Translations under genes and position numbers: made by a program
In this document: positions 1-6,279 of the stretch, piece by piece
Layout of the letters: every line of letters begins with the position of its first letter
Position numbering within the stretch: position 1 is the first letter of the stretch
The notes under the pieces: generated by a model
What the model saw: only the letters and a program-made list of their open reading frames with translations
The model's database searches: none
Told to the model about the DNA's origin: nothing
Assembly (NCBI GenBank): GCA_034096865.1
Contig: JAWQFJ010017576.1
Location: forward strand, 27,501-42,080
DNA: 14,580 nt
Reading direction: 5' to 3'
Origin: Theodoxus fluviatilis
Lineage: Eukaryota > Mollusca > Gastropoda > Cycloneritida > Neritidae

Positions 1-2112
1 TCTTGCACCACTACTTCACTGTGTTCCTGTCACAAGAGAACATCTGATAAGAACCCTTGCACTATTACTTCACTCTGTTCCTGTCATGAGAGAAAATCTG
101 ATAAGAACCCTTGCACCACTACTTCACTGTGTTCCTGTCATGAGAGAACATATCTGATAAGAACTCTTGCATTACTACTTCACTGTGTTCCTGTCATGAG
201 AGAAAATCTGATAAGAACCCTTGCACCACACTACTTCTCTGTGTTCCTGTCATGAGAGAACATATCTGATAAGAACTCTTGCATTACTACTTCACTGTGT
301 TCCTGTCATGAGAGAAAATCTGATAAGAACCCTTGCACCACACTACTTCACTTTGTTCCTGTCATGAGAGAAAATCTGATAAGAACCCTTGCACCACTAC
401 TTCACTGTGTTTCTGTCATGAGAGAACATCTGATAAGAACTCTTGCACCACACTACTTCACTGTGTTCCTGTCACGAGAGAAAATCTGATAAGAACTCTT
501 GCACCACTACTTCACTGTGTTCCTGTCATGAGAGAAAATCTGATAAGAACCCTTGCACCACTACTTCACTGTGTTCCTGTCATGAGAGAACATATCTGAT
601 AAGAACTCTTGCATTACTACTTCACTGTGTTCCTGTCACGAGAGAACATATCTGATAAGAACTCTTGCATTACTACTTCACTGTGTTCCTGTCACGAGAG
701 AAAATCTGATAAGAACTCTTGCACCACTACTTCACTGTGTTCCTGTCATGAGAGAACATATCTGATAAGAACTCTTGCACCACTACTTCACTGTGTTCCT
801 GTCATGAGAGAAAATCTGATAAGAACTCTTGCACCACTACTTCACTGTGTTCCTGTCATGAGAGAAAATCTGATAAGAACCCTTGCACCACTACTTCACT
901 GTGACCGTCATGAGAGAAAATCTGATAAGAACTCTTGCACCACTACTTCACTGTGTTCCTGTCATGAGAGAAAATCTGATAAGAACCCTTGCACCACTAC
1001 TTCACTGTGACCGTCATGAGAGAAAATCTGATAAGAACTCTTGCACCACTACTTCACTGTGTTCCTGTCATGAGAGAAAATCTGATAAGAACCTTTGCAC
1101 TATTACTTCACTGTGTTCCTGTCATGAGAGAACATATCTGATAAGAACTCTTGCACCACTACTTCACTGTGTTCCTGTCATGAGAGAAAATCTGATAAGA
1201 ACCCTTGCACCACTACTTCACTGTGTTCCTGTCATGAGAGAACATATCTGATAAGAACTCTTGCATTACTACTTCACTGTGTTCCTGTCACGAGAGAAAA
1301 TCTGATAAGAACTCTTGCACCACTACTTCACTGTGTTCCTGTCACGAGAGAAAATCTGATAAGAACTCTTGCACCACTACTTCACTGTGTTCCTGTCACG
1401 AGAGAAAATCTGATAAGAACTCTTGCACCACTACTTCACTGTGTTCCTGTCACGAGAGAAAATCTGATAAGAACTCTTGCACCACTACTTCACTGTGTTC
1501 CTGTCACGAGAGAAAATCTGATAAGAACTCTTGCACCACTACTTCACTGTGTTTCTGTCACGAGAGAAAATCTGATAAGAACCCTTGCACCACTACTTCA
1601 CTGTGTTCCTGTCATGAGAGAACATATCTGATAAGAACTCTTGCATTACTACTTCACTGTGTTCCTGTCACGAGAGAAAATCTGATAAGAACTCTTGCAC
1701 CACTACTTCACTGTGTTCCTGTCATGAGAGAAAATCTGATAAGAACCCTTGCATTACTACTTCACTGTGTTCCTGTCATGAGAGAACATCTTATAAGAAC
1801 CCTTGCACCACTACTTCACTGTGATCCTGTCATGAGAGAAAATCTGATAAGAACCCTTGCATTACTACTTCACTGTGTTCCTGTCATGAGAGAACATCTG
1901 ATAAGAACCCTTGCACCACTACTTCACTGTGTTTCTGTCACGAGAGAAAATCTGATAAGAACTCTTGCACCACTACTTCACTGTGTTCCTGTCATGAGAG
2001 AAAATCTGATAAGAACCCTTGCATTACTACTTCACTGTGTTCCTGTCATGAGAGAACATCTTATAAGAACCCTTGCACTACTACTTCACTGTGTTCCTGT
2101 CATGAGAGAAAA
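1..2112. repeat. 54-bp minisatellite array, about 39 copies, truncated by the window start
   Basis: Tandem copies of a 54-bp unit built around ctgataagaacccttgcacc and ctacttcactgtgttcctgt run from the first base to 2112, where the sequence turns unique (aatgaatgatgtatg). Length variants occur: 56 bp (gagaacatatctg in place of gagaaaatctg, or caccacactac in place of caccactac) and 52 bp (ctgtgaccgtcatg in place of ctgtgttcctgtcatg, at about 900 and 1007). Because 54 is a multiple of three, short reading frames pass through runs of 54-mers and break at every 2-bp variant, so these are not genes. A block at about 1280-1550 consists of near-identical CACGAG-type units, suggesting recent homogenisation. 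The 3' end (about 1720-2110) shows a dimeric pattern of alternating aaaatctg and acatctt units. The array begins outside the window. It lies upstream of a probable exon, so it is probably intronic. Confidence 0.97.
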
Positions 2113-2247
2113 TGAATGATGTATGAAAACTTTTACTTGTATGCATGGATGGTTCTTGCAGATGTTTTCCCTGCACTTCATTATTTGTCATAGTTTTCAT
2201 GCTGATGACAGTGATTCATACAAAAGAAAACTATCTTGACATTGCAG
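2113..2247 (+). other. Single-copy stretch ending in a splice acceptor
   Basis: This is unique sequence between the minisatellite and the first probable exon. It ends in ctatcttgacattgcag, an acceptable 3' splice site, with T-rich sequence scattered upstream. No reading frame or RNA gene is recognisable. The best reading is the 3' end of an intron that also contains the minisatellite. Confidence 0.5.
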
Positions 2248-2294
2248 CAAGTCCAGGAGGTTCTGGCTGAGGTGACGGGAGCTGCCCCTCCAAA
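2248..2294 (+). CDS. Probable 47-nt coding exon of an unrecognised host gene (upstream of the exon at 8529)
   Basis: The segment is bounded by attgcag at the 3' splice site and a strong GTGAGT donor at 2295-2300. Read from its first base it gives QVQEVLAEVTGAAPP plus two bases (AA). The exon at 8529 begins with A and then continues open, so splicing would complete an AAA lysine codon and keep frame. That phase match, the GC-rich coding-like composition against AT-rich flanks, and the strong donor are the evidence. The peptide looks like an amphipathic helix (VQEVLAEV) followed by a small-residue linker. I do not recognise the protein and assign no function. The alternative is that one or both exons are fortuitous; with only 47 nt, only transcript data can settle it. 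Confidence 0.55.
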
Positions 2295-2380
2295 GTGAGT
2301 AGAAAACTCAAACATTTCATTGTGATTTTTTTGTTTTGTTTTGTGATGGGACCTTTGATTTTTATCCTTATTTTTTATTT

Positions 2381-2450
2381 TTATCCCTCCAGGTTTACTG
2401 GAGGTCCTACAGACTTTATCCCTCCAGGTTTACTGGAGGTCCTACAGACT
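2381..2450. repeat. 35-bp tandem duplication, each copy carrying a 7-bp-stem hairpin
   Basis: Two exact 35-bp copies (2381-2415 and 2416-2450) each contain CCTCCAG-gttta-CTGGAGG, a perfect 7-bp stem with a 5-nt loop (2386-2404 and 2421-2439). The duplication abuts the 5' end of repeat A, which itself starts with the same ttatc. It occupies the position that the cctggaggttcagcgccagc segment occupies in front of the second repeat A copy at 3819. Confidence 0.9.
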
Positions 2451-2620
2451 TTATCTGTCTGTGTGTGTGTGTGTGTGTCTGTCTGTCCCGTCTCCACGGC
2501 TTATATCTCAAAAACTACAGGACGGATTTCCTTGAGATTTTGCACACTAACTGGAAGTTAGGTCCGATTGAATGTATCAAATTTTCAGAATCGAGGCTTG
2601 AAGAGAAAGTGGTTTTCTAA
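2451..2620 (+). repeat. Dispersed repeat A, copy 1 (with internal GT/TCTG microsatellite)
   Basis: It starts with ttatctgtctgtgtgtgtg, continues through ctgtcccgtctccacggc and atctcaaaaactac, then ggacggatttccttgagatt, and ends near atcgaggcttgaagagaaag. The copy at 3819-3975 matches over about 150 bp with few differences. Both lie in the same orientation. The short frames through it are incidental. It is an interspersed element of unknown class, probably the tail or body of a non-autonomous element, because the second copy is joined to a SINE-like unit. Confidence 0.85.
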
Positions 2621-2685
2621 GGTCGTATTCTCGAAATTACCGGTCGAAAAATTATTGAAATGACATTTGACGGCAAAGCCAAATT

Positions 2686-2815
2686 TGACGTCATTAATAG
2701 CATGACGTCATTTGCATGTACGATCTGAAATGCAGTCCCACTTAGAAGCTTTCTGTCTCAACATTTCAATTGACGTAACAGCAGAAATTATGGGTATCTT
2801 TTTAGATTGACGTCA
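2686..2815. promoter_or_regulatory. Cluster of CRE-like TGACGTCA palindromes in repetitive DNA
   Basis: Perfect TGACGTCA octamers lie at 2686-2693, 2703-2710 and 2808-2815, with a TGACGTAA variant at 2771-2778. The second overlaps an ATTTGCAT octamer at 2710-2717. TGACGTCA is the canonical CREB/ATF binding site and ATTTGCAT the POU-domain octamer. Similar sites recur at 4034-4069 next to the second repeat A copy, so they travel with the repeats. Binding or enhancer activity is inference only. Confidence 0.35.
2752..2796. repeat. 45-bp dispersed repeat, copy 1
   Basis: The segment (core ttgacgtaacagcagaaatt, then atgggta) recurs at 4537-4581 in the same orientation with a single mismatch (A at 2760, T at 4545). 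In the second copy it lies at the end of a minus-strand open frame, so both may be remnants of one element family. Confidence 0.85.
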
Positions 2816-2961
2816 TTTGCGAGTAGAGTTTCGGGGAACCCATGCGAGAATGAATAATTTCCAGAACGTTGGTGAAGGAGACAGAAGGATTTTTTACGAT
2901 GCGGGTCGTTTCGTTTCGAAAATGTAACCCTTGAACAGCATTAATTTATCAAATCTGGGTA

Positions 2962-3701
2962 CTACTATTGACCGCAATACCCCGCAATATCCACAAATAT
3001 ACCGCAATACCACCAAATATGCAACTCGTACTTGCGTCAAATCGTCGTAGTTTGATGTTTACTTAGCCCGCTGAACGCTGCCAAGACCAATCTAATGCGA
3101 TCGCCGTAGTTTGACTGTTTCCGAGAGTTACGTCCCTTCGTGATGCGGTCGCTTCTGTGTATCGGTTCGAAAGTTTAGTTGAATTTGTATGGTTTTTGGC
3201 GACCCATGTGTCTCAAAATTGAGTAGAAGTATTTTGAGCGTATTAGGATATCGAAACATCGCATCAGTTTCAATGTTGTTTTCTGGCCAAACATAGTAGG
3301 CCTATACTATACTATGATCATTGAATGACCACCTATCAGATCTAAACTCGTTGTCTTCATTTGCCTGTCGGATAAGTCTTGGCAGTTTAAACACTAGAGC
3401 AGTCATCAGTTTATTGTCAATTTGAGAGACTCACTGGCTCATAAAATAGGTAGCTAGAGCATAATCGCTCCAAGCATTGATTTCGCCTGCCAGCCAACCA
3501 AAACAAGGGACGCAACTCTAAATCTCGTCTTGCTTAAAATCGCGGAGTGACGCTTCTTTATGTCTATGTAACGTATGTTCTTTGGACGAAGCAAACATCA
3601 AACTACGGCGATTTGACGCAAGTACGAGTTGCATATTTGGTGGTATTGCGGTATATTTGTGGGTATTGCGGGGTATTGCGGGGTATTGCGGTCAATAGTA
3701 G
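2962..3701. mobile_element. 740-bp foldback MITE with ~102/112-bp terminal inverted repeats and TA flanks
   Basis: The left arm (2962-3063, starting ctactattgaccgcaatacc) and right arm (3590-3701) are inverted copies with about three mismatches. The right arm carries one extra ~10-bp gggtattgcg unit, so the arms measure 102 and 112 bp. A weaker inner match (gagagttacgtcccttc near 3122-3140 against acaagggacgcaactctaa near 3504-3522) shows that the foldback once extended further. A TA dinucleotide flanks each end (2960-2961 and 3702-3703), the target duplication expected of Tc1/mariner-type transposition. The interior (3064-3589) holds no open frame of note, so this is non-autonomous. The superfamily is inferred only from TA, and GG...CC outside the TA extends the symmetry by two bases, so the exact end is uncertain. 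Confidence 0.85.
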
Positions 3702-3737
3702 TACCGTCAAAGATGTATGTTGAATGCATCAATAGTT

Positions 3738-3822
3738 CTCTCGAGAGGTTGCGGGTTCGAACCCGATCTTTTTTTGTTGTTGTGCCGAAACCTGGAGGTT
3801 CAGCGCCAGCGGTTTTTATTAT
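3738..3822 (+). mobile_element. SINE-tail-like unit: tRNA T-arm-like motif, oligo-T and conserved 3' segment (copy 1)
   Basis: The unit reads ctctcgagaggttgcgggtt then cgaacccgatc, followed by seven T, then aacctggaggttcagcgcca and gcggtttttatta. The gcgggttcgaacccg core is an intact tRNA T-arm or Pol III B-box palindrome, and the T run is a plausible Pol III terminator. The same unit recurs at 5683-5761, downstream of an A-box-bearing tRNA-like head. Here the head is absent, so the copy is 5' truncated. It runs straight into repeat A at about 3819. Confidence 0.7.
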
Positions 3823-3975
3823 CTGTCTGTGTGTCTGTGTGTCTGTCCCGTCTCCACGGCCTATATCTCAAAAACTACTGGACGGATTTCCTTGAGATTT
3901 TGCACACTGACTGGAAGTTAGGTCCCATTCAATATTATCAAATTTTCAGAATCGAGGTTTGAAAAGAAAGTGACT
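3819..3975 (+). repeat. Dispersed repeat A, copy 2
   Basis: Same orientation and order as the copy at 2451: TCTG/GT microsatellite, ctgtcccgtctccacggcc, atctcaaaaactactggacg, gatttccttgagattttgca, then atcgaggtttgaaaagaaag. Downstream, CRE-like sites (TGACGTGA 4034-4041, TGACGTCG 4047-4054, TGACGTCA 4062-4069) follow, as they do after copy 1. The two copies, with the foldback MITE between them, may be one duplicated element or two independent insertions. Confidence 0.85.
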
Positions 3976-4098
3976 TTTTTACATTTTGGTGTTTCATTGA
4001 AAACGATTCAACAGACTCCATTTTGCAAATTTGTGACGTGATCATTTGACGTCGTATAACGTGACGTCATTTGCGAGGAGATTTTTGAAGGAGGGTCA

Positions 4099-4500
4099 AT
4101 AGAATAGAATAGAATAGAATTCTTCGGCTTGCTTAGGCGTCCAGGGCCTATCGCGGATTCTGGTAGTTCTCTGGGTGTATTTTTATTGTTCTTATGGATA
4201 CTAGCTGGTCTTTTACCAGGCCTAGTATGTCCTCAGATGTCTTAGGCCGCGAGGCCTTTATCTGATCTTTTGATCAGTACTTATGGCTACTCTCACTTTT
4301 TACTACCCTAGTTCTAACGATCTTAAAAGATCGTGTCTATTCTCTATACTTTTCTTCCGGTGGCTTATGAGTGGCAGAGAGTGGTATACGTGGCAACAGC
4401 AGCGGGTGGCCAACATCATCACAGTACATGTAGTCTTTGAACATCGTGTCAATTCTTTTTTTGAAGCTGTTTAATGACGAGCACTGAATTTGAGAACACT
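4099..4500 (-). mobile_element. 3' end of a CR1/L2-like non-LTR retrotransposon, minus strand
   Basis: Read on the minus strand, an open frame from about 4497 to a TAG at 4337-4339 contains CSSLNSFKKRIDTMFKDYMY followed by a proline-rich tail. SLNSFKxRLD near the C-terminus is typical of CR1/L2/Jockey-type reverse transcriptase proteins. A ~215-bp 3' UTR follows. The element ends in four AGAAT pentamers (4101-4120; ATTCT on the element strand), the kind of short tandem 3' tail these elements use. The upstream part of the reverse transcriptase is missing, consistent with 5' truncation. Family placement is by motif only. Confidence 0.6.
4201..4334. repeat. Run of four short hairpins in the retroelement 3' UTR
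   Basis: Consecutive palindromes are: CTGGT-ctttt... closing with ACCAG (4205-4219) inside an outer ctag/ctag pair (4201-4225); AGGCC-gcga-GGCCT (4244-4257); CTGATC-tttt-GATCAG (4262-4277); and ACGATCTT-aa-AAGATCGT (4317-4334, 8-bp stem). Their spacing suggests a structured RNA 3' region, possibly for recognition by the element's own reverse transcriptase. That role is inference. Confidence 0.55.
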
Positions 4501-4536
4501 GGTAAAGGAGAAAGAATTATATCTGTGTGTCGACTC

Positions 4537-4581
4537 TCTGTCTCTACATTTCAATTGACGTAACAGCAGAAATTATGGGTA
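4537..4581. repeat. 45-bp dispersed repeat, copy 2
   Basis: Matches 2752-2796 with one mismatch. Its agaaattatgggt part also occurs inverted near 4868-4882 as acccataatttct, so a 13-bp inverted repeat brackets the minus-strand open frame at 4544-4847. Confidence 0.8.
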
Positions 4582-4847
4582 ACCTTTTACACAGTTTTAG
4601 ATCGAAATCGTAAGATTTAAACGACTCGCCCGTGAACGGCGCAATTAGCGGATCATCACTCATCAGCTGTTCGCATCCAACCCTCACTGTCATCCTCTCC
4701 CACCTCTCGATCACTCGCAGCTTGAGAGGTCGGCATTCTTGAGCTAATTACAGCTTGCCTGATCACTTCATCTAAAGTTTCCTCATCATCTTCATCTTCG
4801 GCAGCTGAAGGATTAAAATCCTCAAACAGATTTCGCGATCGCGACAT
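4544..4847 (-). pseudogene. Acidic minus-strand open frame broken by a frameshift; possible piggyBac-like transposase N-terminus
   Basis: From an ATG at 4845-4847, a 63-codon frame starts MSRSRNLFEDFNPSAAEDED and stays acidic, with runs such as EDEDDEE and EDDSEGW, until TGA at 4656. In the next frame the sequence from 4663 remains open for 39 codons and begins SDDPLIAPFTGESF, stopping at 4544. A one-base slip near 4660 would join the two. An acidic N-terminus followed by a PFTG motif is reminiscent of piggyBac-type transposases, but no DDD catalytic core is present and no TTAA-flanked ends were found. The end of the second frame lies in a 45-bp dispersed repeat, which favours a mobile-element remnant over a host gene. 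A CCAAT box on the minus strand (ggccaatca near 4914-4922) lies upstream. Confidence 0.35.
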
Positions 4848-4882
4848 GTTGCCTCGAGCGTCCACTTCCACCCATAATTTCT

Positions 4883-5098
4883 ACTATACCGCACATAAAA
4901 TCGCCCTGATTTTTGATTGGCCAAGCTGAAGACTGTAGAGAAACCTCTTCTGCATGAACTGGAGTCAGTAAACGTAGAGTTATATGATAGGCTTGTACTT
5001 TGGAGAGAGTCAGAACGCACGTGGTGTCTGAAGGCGAGCGCGGCAATTGCCGAAACTGGCCGAAATTGTACAGAAAAAAGTAATGCCGGTCCGTAGAG
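4883..5098. other. No gene recognised; unique-looking DNA
   Basis: This stretch lies between the acidic minus-strand frame and the hairpin cluster. It is somewhat richer in CpG than its surroundings (aaggcgagcgcggcaattgc and nearby) and has a minus-strand CCAAT motif near 4914-4922. Overlapping minus-strand frames exist but show no recognisable domain. It could be the 5' non-coding part of the same element as the minus-strand frame. Confidence 0.3.
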
Positions 5099-5197
5099 TG
5101 AAAAATCAGAAGATTTTTCATGCCAGGCGAAAATCGTAAAAATTACGATTTTATCGTTTCATGCCAGGCGAAAATCGTAAAAATTACGATTTTATCA
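5099..5197. repeat. Three adjacent perfect hairpins, two in a 41-bp tandem duplication
   Basis: The first hairpin is TGAAAAATC-agaa-GATTTTTCA (5099-5120, 9-bp stem). Then two copies with a 41-bp period (starts 5119 and 5160) each hold AAAATCGTAA-aaa-TTACGATTTT, a perfect 10-bp stem with a 3-nt loop, at 5130-5152 and 5171-5193. Each duplication unit begins catgccaggcg. The set resembles subterminal repeats of a DNA transposon. No matching inverted end was found on the other side of the acidic frame apart from a short atcgtaa match near 4606. Confidence 0.85.
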
Positions 5198-5540
5198 TAC
5201 AAGTGCACAGGTCTGTATCTACTCCACGTATTTAGATATAGATCAGTGTCTACGCGAAGAAAACACAACGTAACCACGGTAACCACACACGGTGTGTGCG
5301 TGAATCACTGAATGAGTACGAATGCACATGTCTGGGTTGAACATCTATAATACACTTCCTCCTCTGTGTGACTGTGTGAGTGTTAATTCAGCGTCTATGA
5401 CATGCCAAAGGAAAGCAAAGCATGTCATAATAGGAGCTTCCTGAACCTATCCATCATGTTTAAAATATATGGTTGATTGTTCCTGGGCCGATAGCTTAGA
5501 AATGGATTTACATGCTTTACAAACACTCCGTCATTGCAAT
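5198..5540. other. No gene recognised; contains one 10-bp-stem palindrome
   Basis: The only structure seen is tatgacatgc (5396-5405) paired with gcatgtcata (5420-5429) around a 14-nt purine-rich loop, plus short GT-rich patches. No convincing reading frame, RNA gene or repeat copy was found. Confidence 0.4.
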
Positions 5541-5608
5541 TCTCTAATGGCTCAGCTGGTAGAGCGTTCGACTCTTGGTCATGCATGACCAGGTTTGATT
5601 CTGCGCTG
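5541..5608 (+). pseudogene. tRNA-Lys-like pseudogene forming the SINE head
   Basis: The D-arm GCTCAGCTGGTAGAGC is canonical. It is followed by gttcgaCTCTTgg, where CTT sits at the anticodon position as in tRNA-Lys. The flanking anticodon stem (ttcga against tcatg) does not pair, the T-arm is degenerate (ggtttgattct), and no acceptor stem closes. It is therefore not a functional tRNA. The Lys assignment rests on the CTCTT loop alone. Confidence 0.5.
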
Positions 5609-5763
5609 AAACTTTTTTTTTCTTCTCTTTTTTCGAGAGGTTGTGGTTTTGTTGTGTTTTTATGTGTGTTTTCCCCCTCTTTTCTCGAGAGGATGCGGGT
5701 TCGAACCCAATCTTTTCTTAAATGCCAAAACCTGGAGGTTCAGCGCCAGCGGTTTTTATTAAA
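5541..5763 (+). mobile_element. tRNA-derived SINE with tRNA-like head and duplicated T-arm-like body
   Basis: The 5' part (5541-5608) is tRNA-like: A box TGGCTCAGCTGG at 5548-5559 and degenerate B box GGTTTGATTCT at 5592-5602, followed by eight T at 5613-5620. The body has two tcgagagg units: a decayed one near 5634 (tcgagaggttgtggttttg) and a better one at 5683-5712 with gcgggttcgaaccc. The 3' segment aacctggaggttcagcgcca then gcggtttttatt matches 3790-3820. An A/B-box head, a repeated body and a conserved 3' segment shared with another locus define a SINE. The internal T-arm duplication suggests a dimeric or composite origin. Confidence 0.65.
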
Positions 5764-5950
5764 CTGTTGCTGGAGGCAACATAGCATTTTATCCATCACC
5801 AAAGTAATATGTTTACCAGTCATGAATTGTTTGGTCCAAGTTATGGACAAACATATAGCACTCCATGCTTGCATGCCAGTTTCTACAGAGTAACTGAACT
5901 TTGTCATTTTTTGTTGTGCAAGATCTGTATTGTGGCTGCCTTGGAGATTA

Positions 5951-6015
5951 TTAATTGATTGATTGATGCATTTATTCGTCCCAGCAGGAAATACATTCAA
6001 TACATGTCACAGCAC
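5951..6015 (-). mobile_element. Extreme 3' end of another non-LTR retrotransposon, minus strand
   Basis: Read on the minus strand, the sequence gives gaatgtatttcctgctggga then cgaataaatgcatcaatcaa tcaatt. An AATAAA-type signal followed by a short AATC-tetramer tail is a common 3' terminus of non-LTR retrotransposons in invertebrates. Nothing coding remains upstream, so this is a strongly 5'-truncated insertion, unlike the one ending at 4101 in tail and orientation context. The outer limit on the right is uncertain. Confidence 0.5.
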
Positions 6016-6206
6016 TGAAAACATGTTTTTAAATGTGCAAAGTAGAAACAATCATGCATCATTGTGATACAAGAAAAAAAAGTGCTCGAGTATTTAACAA
6101 AGAAAATTGTAAAACACTCTCGCTTGCGCACTCACGCATTTAATGTATATGCCGTCTGCACCCCATCCCTACAATAGCTGACTATCAATGAAAGATACAA
6201 ATGTGT

Positions 6207-6272
6207 ATCTCTCTCTCTCTCTGTCTGTCTCTCTTTGTCTGTCTCTCGCTCTGTCTGTCTCTCTCTGTGTCT
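6207..6272. repeat. CT/TCTG microsatellite
   Basis: Pyrimidine-rich run of tctc and tctg units, similar to the larger tract at 7581-7864. The recognisable retrotransposon begins immediately after it, so an older element sequence may have been replaced or truncated here. Confidence 0.9.
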
Positions 6273-6279
6273 GAAATCA

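Noticed and set aside
1..2112. A CRISPR array or a repeat protein gene in the 54-bp array
   Set aside because: There are no unique spacers between repeats, the 2-bp length variants break every frame, and the genomic context is eukaryotic.
4283..4474. Plus-strand frame of 63 codons
   Set aside because: It is the antisense shadow of the minus-strand retroelement C-terminus, which carries the recognisable SLNSFKKRID motif.
5541..5608. A functional tRNA-Lys gene
   Set aside because: The anticodon stem does not pair, the T-arm is degenerate and no acceptor stem closes. It is the head of a SINE.
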